Assembly (NCBI GenBank): GCA_036494465.1
Contig: DASXOJ010000107.1
Location: 42,436 to 106,435 of the forward strand
Direction of reading: 5' to 3'
DNA: 64,000 bases
Source: CAJCJE01 sp036494465
Lineage (GTDB): Bacteria; Actinomycetota; Actinomycetes; Mycobacteriales; Pseudonocardiaceae
Below are positions 28,363-36,982 of this stretch, piece after piece. The notes beneath the pieces were generated by a model. The model made no database searches. It saw only the letters and a program-made list of their open reading frames with translations, and was not told the origin of the DNA. Made by a program: the position numbers and the translations under genes. Numbering within the stretch: position 1 is the stretch's first letter; every line of letters begins with the position of its first letter.

Positions 28363-30570
28363 GTGAGATCTCGAAGTACCGCACGCGCACTGGCGGTCGC
28401 GGTCGGCGCGGCAACCGCGCTGACCGGCGTGGGGGTCGCGCACGCGAGCCCGGATTTATCCGCCACTCCCGCCTCGCTGACCGGCGCGGCACATGTCGTC
28501 ACCCTGATCACCGGCGACCGGGTGCTGTTACGTGCCGATGGCAGCTACAGCGTGCTGTCCGCCCCGGGCAGCACCGGCGCGCTCGACACCTTCCAGAACG
28601 CCAGCGGCGACCGCTCCTTCGTGCCCGCCACGGCGTTGCCGTACTACTCCGCCGGGCTCGACCCGTCGCTGTTCGACACGAACGCGCTCATCGCGGCGGG
28701 CGCGACCGGCCAGGTGCCACTGAAGCTGACCTTCGCGCCGGGCAGCACGCCGACCGCGCCGGCCGGCGTGACCCTCACCTCGGTCAGCGGCGCCACCGCG
28801 ACCGGCTACGTGAGCACGACCGGAGGTCCGGCGTTCGCGGCGGCACTGCGCGCGAAGGTCGGCGCCGACCACGCCGATGGCCGGCCGGTCGGCAGCACGC
28901 CGCTGGTGCCCGGCCTGACCGACATCAGCCTGGCCGGGGCCGCCACCGCGCCGGTCGCAACACCGCACTACCCGTTGCACATCCTCCAGATCAACGCCAA
29001 CGACCTGGCAGGCAAACCGGTGGCGGGCGCGGACGTGCTGCTGATCAACGCGGACAACGTGCGCACCGCCGACATCATCGCGCCGATCAACAACGGCGTG
29101 GACAAGGTCGCGGTGCCTGCGGGCAACTACACCGCGATCGTCCTGTTCGACGACTTCGACGCGAGCGGCGCGTTCGTCGCGACACGCACGGTCGTCCAGG
29201 ACCTGTCCGTGCCGGACACGGGCCCGGCCACCGCGACCGTCAACGAGAGCGCGGCGACCGCGCAGGTCGGCTTCACGGTGCCCAAGCCGGTCAACGCCCA
29301 GTACGAGTTGACCACTTTCCTGCGGCAGGACGCGGCCGGCAACGGCGCCAGCTTCGCCGAGATCGACTTCGGTGCGCCGCCGCCCACCTACGTCAGCCCG
29401 ACCCCGGCACCTGCCGTCGGCAAACTGGACTACCTGGTCCAGTGGGGTGGGTCCGCGCCCACCGCGGGCCAGAACTACCGCTACGACGTGGCGTTCGGCT
29501 CGGCCGACGGCATTCCCGCGCAGGAACAGGACACCGTGCGCCAGGATCAGGTCGCGACCGTGACCGACCGGTTCTCCGCCGACCCGGCGACCAAGGGCGC
29601 GCAGGGCTCGCTACTGGTCGGTGCCAGCGACCCGCTGTTGGCGCGCTACGGCGCCTCGTCCATCGGCTACGGCACGCCCATGCCCGGCGACACCACCGAC
29701 TACCTCGCCTCGACCGTCGGCGGCCTCTGGCAGCAGCAGTCCTTCGGCTCGAACAACGTGGTGCTCGTAGGCGACACGCACACCTACCAGGCCCGCCACG
29801 ACTACACCGTGGACTGGGCGCACGGACCACTGGCGGCCGAGTTCGGCCAGCACACCGGGTTCCAGGAATGCCTGGCGTGCGCCACGGGCAGCACGCTGAG
29901 CCTGATCTACAGCCCGGTCGGCGACAGCGACCCGACCCACGCCGGGCTGCTGTTCACCCAGCCGACCAGTTCGCACTTCACCCTCTACCGCAACGGCACG
30001 TCCGTGTTCGACCAGGACGGCTACGACGGCACCGTGCTGGACAACGTGCCTGCCGGCCCCGCGACCTACCGAGGCGTGTTCGACCTGAACATGACCGGTG
30101 TGCCCGGGTTCAGCCAGTCCACGGTCACGCACACCGATCTGACCCTGCGCTACGACCCGAACGCGACCACGGGCAGCACCCTGCCCGCACCGTCGCAGTG
30201 CGAAGGCCAGACGGCGAGCACACCGTGCGTGATCCTGCCCGCGCTGACCCTGAACTACCGGCTGGACACCGACGAGAACAACACCAGCACCGGCCCGGTG
30301 CAGGCGCTGAACCTGACGGTCGGACACCTCAGCTACGACGGTGCCGGTTCGCACGCGCCGATCACCTCCGCGTCGGTGCGGGTGTCCTTCGACAACGGCA
30401 GCACCTGGCAGCGCGTCCCGGTGATCGGTTTCGCCGGTCACTACGTCGCGCTGTGGCGCAACACGGCAGGCACCAGTCCGTCGATCGAGGTGACCGCGAC
30501 CGACGCGGTGGGCGGCTCGATCACCCAGACCGTCACCAATGCCTACACCGTCGGCGCATCGACCCACTGA
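28363..30570 (+). CDS. Secreted S8 subtilase-like protein lacking the catalytic domain
   Basis: About 735 aa. Sec signal peptide (RSTARALAVAVGAATALTGV, cleavage after AHA). The region ~40-190 looks like the propeptide of large actinobacterial subtilases (AAHVVTLITGDRVLLRADG, then PALPYYSAGLDPSLFDTNALI). In those enzymes a 300-residue Asp-His-Ser catalytic domain follows; here the sequence goes straight to the post-catalytic Ig-like region (PLHILQINANDLAGKPVAGADVLL). No GTSMA or equivalent serine motif is present. The GTG at 28363 has GGGGAGG upstream. A sedolisin protease gene starts 20 bp downstream, so the two may form a functional pair. Family assignment rests on remembered similarity. Confidence 0.65.
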   Translation: MRSRSTARALAVAVGAATALTGVGVAHASPDLSATPASLTGAAHVVTLITGDRVLLRADGSYSVLSAPGSTGALDTFQNASGDRSFVPATALPYYSAGLDPSLFDTNALIAAGATGQVPLKLTFAPGSTPTAPAGVTLTSVSGATATGYVSTTGGPAFAAALRAKVGADHADGRPVGSTPLVPGLTDISLAGAATAPVATPHYPLHILQINANDLAGKPVAGADVLLINADNVRTADIIAPINNGVDKVAVPAGNYTAIVLFDDFDASGAFVATRTVVQDLSVPDTGPATATVNESAATAQVGFTVPKPVNAQYELTTFLRQDAAGNGASFAEIDFGAPPPTYVSPTPAPAVGKLDYLVQWGGSAPTAGQNYRYDVAFGSADGIPAQEQDTVRQDQVATVTDRFSADPATKGAQGSLLVGASDPLLARYGASSIGYGTPMPGDTTDYLASTVGGLWQQQSFGSNNVVLVGDTHTYQARHDYTVDWAHGPLAAEFGQHTGFQECLACATGSTLSLIYSPVGDSDPTHAGLLFTQPTSSHFTLYRNGTSVFDQDGYDGTVLDNVPAGPATYRGVFDLNMTGVPGFSQSTVTHTDLTLRYDPNATTGSTLPAPSQCEGQTASTPCVILPALTLNYRLDTDENNTSTGPVQALNLTVGHLSYDGAGSHAPITSASVRVSFDNGSTWQRVPVIGFAGHYVALWRNTAGTSPSIEVTATDAVGGSITQTVTNAYTVGASTH

Positions 30571-30590
30571 CCCCGAGGGGACGACTCATC

Positions 30591-31763
30591 ATGAAACACA
30601 CCCGCCTGGCCGGGATGCTGGCCGGCGCGGTGGCCCTCGTGGTCGCCGTGCTGCCCGGGTTACCGGCGTCGGCTTCACCAAACAACGTTCGCGACGTGTG
30701 TGGCGCCGCGGCACCCGGGTACGCCCGGTGCTTCGCGGAGGTCCGCACCGACACGGGCACACGCAATCTGGCCGCGCACGCGCTGCCGACCGGTTACGGC
30801 CCAGCCGACCTGCGTTCCGCGTACGCGCTGCCCAGCGCTGGCGGTGCCAACCAGACCGTGGCCATCGTCGACGCGGGGGACGACGCCACCGCCGAGGCCG
30901 ATCTCGGCGTGTACCGCAGCACCTACGGCCTGCCCGCGTGCACCACCGCCAACGGCTGCTTCCGCAAGGTCGACGAGCAGGGCAAGACCAGCCCGCTGCC
31001 CACCAACCAGGGCTGGGGCATCGAGATCGCGCTCGACCTGGACATGGTGTCCGCGGCCTGCCCCGGTTGCCACATCTTGTTGGTCGAGGGTGATTCCGCG
31101 TCCTTCGACGACCTGGGCACGTCCGAGAACACCGCGGTCGCGTTGGGCGCCAACGAGGTCTCCAACAGCTACGGCGGCACCGAGTTCAACGGCTCCACCG
31201 ACTACGCCGCCGACTACGCCCATCCCGGGGTCGCGATCGTGGCTTCGTCGGGCGACGCCGGGTACGGCGTCGCGAACACGCCCGCCGCCTATCAGAGCGT
31301 GGTCGCGGTCGGCGGCACGTCGCTGACCAAGGCGAACAACGCGCGTGGCTGGGCCGAGACCGCGTGGGCCGGTGCGTCCAGCGGTTGCTCGGCGTGGATC
31401 GACAAGCCCGCGTGGCAGAGCGACCCGAACTGCCCCGGCCGGATGGTCGCGGACGTGGCGGCCGACGCCGACCCGGACACCGGGCCGGCCGTCTACGACG
31501 CGTTCGACGGCTACCAGTGGCTCGTGGTCGGCGGCACCAGCGCGTCGTCACCGTTCATCGCGGGCGTGATCGGCCTGGCAGGCAACCCCGGCCAGTACCC
31601 GAACGCGTCCTACTTCTACCCGCACGCCGCGCAGCTCAACGATGTGACCAGCGGAAACAACAGCGCCTCCGAGGACTGCGGCGGCGACTACCAGTGCAAC
31701 GCGGTGCCGGGCTACGACGGGCCGACCGGCCTGGGCACGCCGAACGGGGTCGCCGGGTTCTGA
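30591..31763 (+). CDS. Secreted sedolisin-family (S53) serine-carboxyl peptidase
   Basis: 390 aa. Signal peptide 1-28 (ending PASAS). Catalytic set visible: Glu145 and Asp149 in GIEIALDLD, oxyanion Asp222 in SSGDAG, and Ser317 in GGTSASSP. The long pro-kumamolisin activation domain is absent; the catalytic fold starts about 35 residues after the signal. Several cysteine pairs suggest disulfides. GAGGGG is 11 nt before the ATG. Co-directional and 20 bp after the subtilase-like gene; ended by a strong hairpin. Likely extracellular protein degradation. Confidence 0.88.
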   Translation: MKHTRLAGMLAGAVALVVAVLPGLPASASPNNVRDVCGAAAPGYARCFAEVRTDTGTRNLAAHALPTGYGPADLRSAYALPSAGGANQTVAIVDAGDDATAEADLGVYRSTYGLPACTTANGCFRKVDEQGKTSPLPTNQGWGIEIALDLDMVSAACPGCHILLVEGDSASFDDLGTSENTAVALGANEVSNSYGGTEFNGSTDYAADYAHPGVAIVASSGDAGYGVANTPAAYQSVVAVGGTSLTKANNARGWAETAWAGASSGCSAWIDKPAWQSDPNCPGRMVADVAADADPDTGPAVYDAFDGYQWLVVGGTSASSPFIAGVIGLAGNPGQYPNASYFYPHAAQLNDVTSGNNSASEDCGGDYQCNAVPGYDGPTGLGTPNGVAGF

Positions 31764-31775
31764 CCCGAGGACGCC

Positions 31776-31815
31776 ACGACGAAGCCTCGGCCATCTTTGG
31801 TCGGGGCTTCGTCGT
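31776..31815 (+). terminator. 18-bp hairpin after the sedolisin gene
   Basis: 31776-31793 pairs with 31798-31815 over 18 bp (two G-U pairs) around a TCTT loop; the outer 11 bp (ACGACGAAGCC/GGCTTCGTCGT) are perfect. No T-tract follows. It separates the protease pair from the NTPase gene. Confidence 0.7.
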
Positions 31816-31843
31816 ATGTGGGTAACAAACCTCTTTCACTGGT

Positions 31844-31871
31844 TTGCCCGGCGCTCCAAGATCGGTATCGT
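31844..31871 (+). promoter_or_regulatory. Candidate promoter of the NTPase-receptor gene
   Basis: TTGCCC (31844-31849) and TATCGT (31866-31871) with a 16-bp spacer. Transcription from here would start near 31878, before the GGGGTGGGG ribosome binding site at 31893-31901. Confidence 0.4.
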
Positions 31872-31907
31872 GGCTGGTCGCGGTCGACCGACGGGGTGGG
31901 GTTGCTG

Positions 31908-34900
31908 GTGGCGCTGGATTCGCAGGTCGGGCTCGTCGGACGGGACGACACCGCCGCGCTGATCGAACTGTTGATGAAGTGGCGTCCTCGGCGGCAGTTG
32001 CCGGTGCTGGTTGCGTTCGGCCCGGGTGGCAGTGGCAAGACCGCGCTGCTCGACCACGTGCAGCGGCGCTATCGGGACATGCCGATCGCCAGGGTGAACC
32101 TGGACGAGGCGGGCTCGCTGGGCTGCGAGGACATCCTCGCCGCGGTCTTCGACGACCTGCGCTCGTTCACCCATCCCGAGTTCGGCCGCATCGAGTTGCC
32201 GCGTTACGCGCTGGCCCGGCTGGCGATGATGTGCGAGTCGCCGGCCGCGGAGGACGGCGACCCGTACGCGTCGACCCGGCAGTTGCTGGCCCGTCGACCG
32301 GACGGCCTGCCGCAGGCCGCGCGAGCGTTTGCCGAGGTCGCCGGATTGTTCCCGGCACACCGCTGGTTCACCCGGCTATTCCGGCCGCTGCTGGCCTGGC
32401 TCGCCAGGGTCGCGGTGCTCGCGCCGGGCTGGTCGCGGCGGTGGCTGGTCGGGTCGACCATGGCGCACGCGCTGAACTGGTTCGAGCGCACCGCCGCCAA
32501 GCCGCACCTGCTCGATCTGGCCCGGGGCAGCCGGGTGGACGCGGTGTTCGTCCGGTTGCGCCGGTTGGTGCACGGCAGCGACGTCACCGACCGGACCGGA
32601 GCCGACCGCGAACGGCTGGATCGACTGCTGGTCGCGGCGTTCGTCGCGGACATCGCCGAGGCGTTTCGCGGCAGGCGAAGGCGGCGCGCCAACTGCCTGC
32701 TGCTGCTGGACGGCGCGGACCTGCTGGAACCGTTCGAGTACAGCATGTTCGAGTCCAGCCGTGGCGTTTTCCCTTCGCCGCAAACAGATTTCCTGCAGCT
32801 GCTCGCCGAGGCCCGGTTGGCGCAACCGGGCGCGCCGCTGCTGGTGATCGCCACCAAACAGTCCTCTTCGGACCTCGCCGAGATCGAACCGCAGGAGCGG
32901 GTGGTACCGGCCAACGGGTTCGAGCCGACCGCTGCCGAGATCGCGGCCGCGCGCTACGAGGGCTGGGTGCGGCGATTCGGCGCTGCCAGGACCGTCACCA
33001 ACTCGTTCTTCCCGGTGCGGCTGCGGCCCTTCACACTCGCCCAGACCGAACAGTTCGTGGTCGAGTGGAACCGGCGGCAGGGCAGCACCGGCGCGTCCCA
33101 GGTGCTGCTCGCCGAACTGCACGAGGTCACCAAGGGACATCCGCTCGCGGTGCGGCTGGCCATCGAGGCGATCAACCTCGACTACCAGTCGACGATGGTG
33201 CAGCCCTCCGTGCGCAGCGTGTTCGCGCAACGGTTGCAGGGCGAGGCGCGCCAGCGGATCGGCGAATACCTGCTGGCCCGGTTCCTGCAACGGTTCCGGG
33301 TCGGTGCGGACGTGGAGGAACGCGCGAAGACCAGGGCGGTACTGGCCCGGCTCGCCGCGCCCCTGCTGATCGACGAGCAGACCATCGCGCTGCTCACTCC
33401 GGAGCTCGATCCGCGTGACACGTTCCTGCGCCTGCGGCACTACAGCTTCGCGGAACTCTTCGAACGCGACAGTGTCGTCACCGACCCCCTGGCGGGGGCC
33501 CACCCCCACCGGGACCGCTATCTCACGCTGCACCCGCTGCTGCGCGACCTGCTCGCCGAGACCCTGCTGCACGAACCCGCACCCGGCCTGCTCACCTACG
33601 CCGAAGTGCACGAGCTGCTCAAACAGCGCTTCCACGACGACCACAACCGCACCGCCGAGCTGTATCACACGCTGGCGCTCGGCGAGGTCGCCTCGGTCGC
33701 CGCGCAACTCAAACAGGACGTGCAGACCAGCAGGGCGGGCTGGCCCGCGATGCTCGAACAGATCGCCGAGGCACCCACCCGGGACCGGGTCCGCAGGCCG
33801 TTGCGCGGCGAACGGCTGGACCGCTGGCGGCACCGGCTCGGGGTGACCGTGCGCCGGGACGCCAACACGGTCCGGGATCTGGTCGAGGACATGTGGCGGT
33901 TGCGGTCGGCGACCAGCACCGCCCAGTACTCCGCCGAGGCGTTCGAGCGGATCGCCAAGGACTACATCGAACTCGCCGAGCTCGCTGCCCCCGACGGCGA
34001 CACCACCGCCCTGGACGAGCGGGACAACTACCAGCGGCTGGCCGAGACCGCGGTCGACCGCGCGTTGCCGCGCAACGCCGAACCGCTGCCCGGATACGTG
34101 CTCGCCGAGGAGAAGTTCCCGTATCCGAGTGTGCTGTTCAAGCCGCGCACCGTGCACCGCGTCGCGCTGGCCGCGGTGGTGTTGTTGCTGGCAGGCTATT
34201 TCACCGTGTTCGGCGTGCAGTTGAACAACGACTGCATCTCCGGGAATCCGTTCGACGCGATCAGTCTCGGCTCCTCCGTGCTCAACCCGGACACCACGTT
34301 GAACAAGACGCCGACCGGCGAATGCGTCGGCGTCACCGGCAGCGTCAGCACCTTCGCCTACGCGACCGCCGATCCCACCGATCCGACCGAGGTCGCCGAG
34401 GCCGCCGAGATCAACACGTTGAGCTCGCTGATCTACACGCAGAACCAGCGGGTGATCGACCAGACCGACTCGGTCCAGCCGCTGCCCTACGTCACCGTCG
34501 TGGTGTCGACCATGTTCAGTTCGGCGAACCAGCAACCGTTCCTGGACCTCTCGGTCGGCGTGAACGAACTGCGCGGCGCGTACCTCGCGCAGGAGATGTG
34601 GAACCAGCTGGACACCGGGCAGCGCAAACCACCGTTCTTGCTCCGGCTGCTGCTGGCCAACTTCGGCGGCGACTCGGTCTACGCGGCCCAGGCCGCCACC
34701 CAGATCCAGCAACTCGCCGAGCACGACTCGTCGGTCCTCGCGGTGACCGGCATGGGCCAGACCCGCGAGCAGACGATCAGCGCGGCGAGCACCCTCGGCA
34801 CGGCGGCAGGCGGCTGGTCCGGTATCCCGGTGGTCACGTCCGCACCGAGCGGGGAAGCGTTCGCGGGCAAGGACTACGTGTTCATGACCGCCGCGACCAA

Positions 34901-35786
34901 CCCGCGCCAGGCCGACGTCGGCACGGCATTCGTGCAGAGCCACTTCCCGAACCGCAAGCTGTACGTGATCTACGACCCGAACGACCTCTACTCCAACGAC
35001 CTGTACAACGACTACGGGCGCTCGCTCGCCAATGCCGATCTGCCGCCCGCGATCCCGGAGATCTACGACGCCGACTCCAACGACACCCGGCAGTCGCTGA
35101 CCGGCATCGTCGGCGACATCTGCTCGCACAGCGGCCCGAACACGCAGGCCCCGATGATCCTGTACGCGGGCCGGGCGAACGAGCTGCCCACGTTCATGGA
35201 CCTGTTGCAGGGCAACACCTGCGACCAGCGCGCGGTCGTGCTTGGCGACGACGACCTGACCCAGGAGGAGACCAACGGCTACGCCGACCTCACCGGCATC
35301 TCGAACTTCGTGAACACCCGGCTGTACTTCACCTCGTTCGGGCCGACCAGGGACGGCTGGCAGCGGATCCTCGCCGACGGCGACCTCCCGGCGCAGCAGC
35401 GCGCCGCCGAACAGAGCGCGGAGACCTCGTTCTTCAACGCCTACAACCAGTTGGCCCGCCAGGAACACGGCACGGCGTACCAGACGCCCGCGAACGGACA
35501 CATCATGCTCGCCTACGACGCGGTCAACCTGGCCGTGTCGGCGATCCAGAGCGGCATATCCGGCGGCCAGCTGCCCGATCGGACCGAGGTGTACGACCAG
35601 TTGCGCGACACCACCGGTGCGCGCGCCTATCCAGGCGCGAGCGGGCCGATCGACTTCCAGACGACCGACCCGGCCCCGTTGAACAAGGGCGGCTTCGACG
35701 CGAACAAACTCGTTGTCGTGCAGGAAGTCCGCAAGGACCCGGCTTCCGGCAAGCTCGGCTCCGCCTACGTCTACAGCCAACCGTGA
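31908..35786 (+). CDS. Transmembrane STAND-like NTPase fused to an extracellular type-1 periplasmic-binding domain
   Basis: 1292 aa. Residues ~10-450 form a P-loop NTPase: Walker A GPGGSGKT at 38-45, Walker B LLLLDGAD at about 264-271, and a GHPLAV motif near 410, typical of STAND/NB-ARC proteins. A winged-helix-like and helical region follows (about 440-700; LHPLLRDLLAETLL near 540). One transmembrane helix lies at about 751-773 (VALAAVVLLLAGYFTVFGV). Residues ~790-1292 resemble a LivJ-type ligand-binding protein (GIPVVTSAPSGEAF, LYVIYDPNDLYSNDLYNDYG, AYDAVNLAVSAIQ) with four cysteines. The inferred topology is NTPase inside, sensor outside. GTG 31908 is preferred over an earlier start at 31797 that lies within the upstream hairpin. 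No separate effector domain is recognised. It is monocistronic and convergent with the DeoR gene. Confidence 0.8.
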   Translation: MALDSQVGLVGRDDTAALIELLMKWRPRRQLPVLVAFGPGGSGKTALLDHVQRRYRDMPIARVNLDEAGSLGCEDILAAVFDDLRSFTHPEFGRIELPRYALARLAMMCESPAAEDGDPYASTRQLLARRPDGLPQAARAFAEVAGLFPAHRWFTRLFRPLLAWLARVAVLAPGWSRRWLVGSTMAHALNWFERTAAKPHLLDLARGSRVDAVFVRLRRLVHGSDVTDRTGADRERLDRLLVAAFVADIAEAFRGRRRRRANCLLLLDGADLLEPFEYSMFESSRGVFPSPQTDFLQLLAEARLAQPGAPLLVIATKQSSSDLAEIEPQERVVPANGFEPTAAEIAAARYEGWVRRFGAARTVTNSFFPVRLRPFTLAQTEQFVVEWNRRQGSTGASQVLLAELHEVTKGHPLAVRLAIEAINLDYQSTMVQPSVRSVFAQRLQGEARQRIGEYLLARFLQRFRVGADVEERAKTRAVLARLAAPLLIDEQTIALLTPELDPRDTFLRLRHYSFAELFERDSVVTDPLAGAHPHRDRYLTLHPLLRDLLAETLLHEPAPGLLTYAEVHELLKQRFHDDHNRTAELYHTLALGEVASVAAQLKQDVQTSRAGWPAMLEQIAEAPTRDRVRRPLRGERLDRWRHRLGVTVRRDANTVRDLVEDMWRLRSATSTAQYSAEAFERIAKDYIELAELAAPDGDTTALDERDNYQRLAETAVDRALPRNAEPLPGYVLAEEKFPYPSVLFKPRTVHRVALAAVVLLLAGYFTVFGVQLNNDCISGNPFDAISLGSSVLNPDTTLNKTPTGECVGVTGSVSTFAYATADPTDPTEVAEAAEINTLSSLIYTQNQRVIDQTDSVQPLPYVTVVVSTMFSSANQQPFLDLSVGVNELRGAYLAQEMWNQLDTGQRKPPFLLRLLLANFGGDSVYAAQAATQIQQLAEHDSSVLAVTGMGQTREQTISAASTLGTAAGGWSGIPVVTSAPSGEAFAGKDYVFMTAATNPRQADVGTAFVQSHFPNRKLYVIYDPNDLYSNDLYNDYGRSLANADLPPAIPEIYDADSNDTRQSLTGIVGDICSHSGPNTQAPMILYAGRANELPTFMDLLQGNTCDQRAVVLGDDDLTQEETNGYADLTGISNFVNTRLYFTSFGPTRDGWQRILADGDLPAQQRAAEQSAETSFFNAYNQLARQEHGTAYQTPANGHIMLAYDAVNLAVSAIQSGISGGQLPDRTEVYDQLRDTTGARAYPGASGPIDFQTTDPAPLNKGGFDANKLVVVQEVRKDPASGKLGSAYVYSQP

Positions 35787-36545
35787 TCAGCGCGCCGCGA
35801 TGATCGGCACTCCCGCCGCGCGGAGTTCGGGGAGCACCGGGTGGTCGTCGGGCGCGTCGGTGATGATGCCGCTGACCTCGGCCAGCGGCAGCACCGGGAA
35901 CGGGGATGCCGCGCCGATCTTCTCGCTGCTGGCCAGCACGTAGGTGTCGGCGGCGCGCGCGGCGAGCGCTCGTTTCATCGCGGCCTCGTCCGGGTCGCCG
36001 GTGGTCAGTCCGGCCTCGTGGTGCACGCCGGTGACGCCGAGCAGGAAGATCTCCGCGGTCACCGCGCGCGCCGCCTCGACCGCCGCGGCGCCGCACGCGA
36101 CCGCGGAATGCTTGAACAGCCGCCCGCCCAGGATGAACACCTCGACCGTGGGGTGCTCGACCAGGGCGGCGGCGACCGTCGGGCTGTGCGTGATCACGGT
36201 GGCGGTCAGGTCGGCGGGCAGCGCCTTGGCGACCGCGAGGGCGGTGGTGCCGCCGTCGAGCAGGACCGTGCCGCCCGGGTTGACCAGGGCGGCGGCCGTG
36301 GCCGCGACGCGCTGTTTGCTGTCGGTGGCGACCGCCTGCCGGGTCGCGTAGTCGGCGATCGCGGGGGAGACCGGCAGCGCGCCGCCGTAGACCCGTTGGC
36401 ACAGCCCGGCGGCGGCGAGTTCGCGCAGGTCGCGGCGGATGCTGTCCTCGGCGACGCCGAGTTCGGCGGCGATCTGTTTGGCCAGCACTTTGCCGTCGGT
36501 GCGCAGCCTGCTCAGCAACAGGTCGCGCCGCTCGCTGACCAACAT
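35787..36545 (-). CDS. DeoR-family transcriptional regulator
   Basis: 252 aa. N-terminal HTH (6-57: RRDLLLSRLRTDGKVLAKQIAAELGVAEDSIRRDLREL) and a C-terminal sugar-phosphate isomerase-like effector domain (DGGTTALAVAKALP, VFILGGRLF, TGVHHEAGLTT). Such proteins sense phosphosugars or nucleosides. GGAGG lies 6 nt before the ATG. It diverges from a deoxyribosyltransferase-like gene through a 65-bp region with TGTT-type repeats, suggesting local control. Its stop directly abuts that of the NTPase-receptor gene. Confidence 0.92.
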   Translation of the reverse strand: MLVSERRDLLLSRLRTDGKVLAKQIAAELGVAEDSIRRDLRELAAAGLCQRVYGGALPVSPAIADYATRQAVATDSKQRVAATAAALVNPGGTVLLDGGTTALAVAKALPADLTATVITHSPTVAAALVEHPTVEVFILGGRLFKHSAVACGAAAVEAARAVTAEIFLLGVTGVHHEAGLTTGDPDEAAMKRALAARAADTYVLASSEKIGAASPFPVLPLAEVSGIITDAPDDHPVLPELRAAGVPIIAAR

Positions 36546-36556
36546 CCACGTTCCTC

Positions 36557-36600
36557 CGTGTTTGTGCGTGTTCTTGCCGAGTATTGCACGTTCTGTTTAC
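36557..36600. promoter_or_regulatory. Repeated TGTT motifs between deoR-type gene and its divergent neighbour
   Basis: CGTGTTTGTG (36557-36566) and CGTGTTCTTG (36567-36576) are adjacent direct repeats with two mismatches, and a related ACGTTCTGTTT follows at 36588-36598. Spaced TGTT-type repeats are usual for DeoR-family operators. Confidence 0.4.
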
Positions 36601-36610
36601 AGTTGGCGCC

Positions 36611-36982
36611 ATGACCCGACCGTTGCTGATCCTGATCGCCGGCCCCTACCGGTCCGGCACCGGGGACGACCCTGACAAGCTCGCCGCGAACCTGGCCAGG
36701 CTGGAGGAGGCCGCCTGGCCGCTGTTCCGCGCCGGTCACGTGCCGATGATCGGCGAATGGGTCGCGCTGCCGGTACTGCGCGGCGCGGGCGCGACCGGAC
36801 TGGCCGATCCCGTCGCCGCACAGGTGATGTACCCGACCGCGCAGCGGCTGCTCGAACACTGCGACGCGGTGCTGCGCCTGCCCGGCGAATCGACCGGCGC
36901 CGACCAGGACGTCGCCATCGCCGAACAACGCGGCCTGCCCGTCTACTACCGGCTCGAAGACGTGCCCCGATCAGTCGCCTGA
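36611..36982 (+). CDS. Nucleoside 2-deoxyribosyltransferase-like (DUF4406-type) protein
   Basis: 123 aa. A short Rossmann-like fold beginning LLILIAGPYRSG and ending with STGADQDVAIAEQRGLPVYY, the arrangement seen in DUF4406 and N-deoxyribosyltransferase-like proteins, where an acidic residue in the second motif is catalytic. The DeoR regulator upstream fits a nucleoside or sugar-phosphate role. Convergent with the FtsX-type permease; their ends overlap by 12 bp. Exact reaction unknown. Confidence 0.7.
   Translation: MTRPLLILIAGPYRSGTGDDPDKLAANLARLEEAAWPLFRAGHVPMIGEWVALPVLRGAGATGLADPVAAQVMYPTAQRLLEHCDAVLRLPGESTGADQDVAIAEQRGLPVYYRLEDVPRSVA

Noticed and set aside
31797..31907. Start of the NTPase-receptor at 31797
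   Set aside because: It lies inside the terminator-like hairpin and has no ribosome binding site; the sequence before 31908 also lacks domain similarity.
32376..35780. 1134-codon minus-strand frame opposite the NTPase-receptor gene
   Set aside because: Arg/Val/Gly-rich shadow; the plus-strand frame carries the Walker, membrane and binding-protein features.
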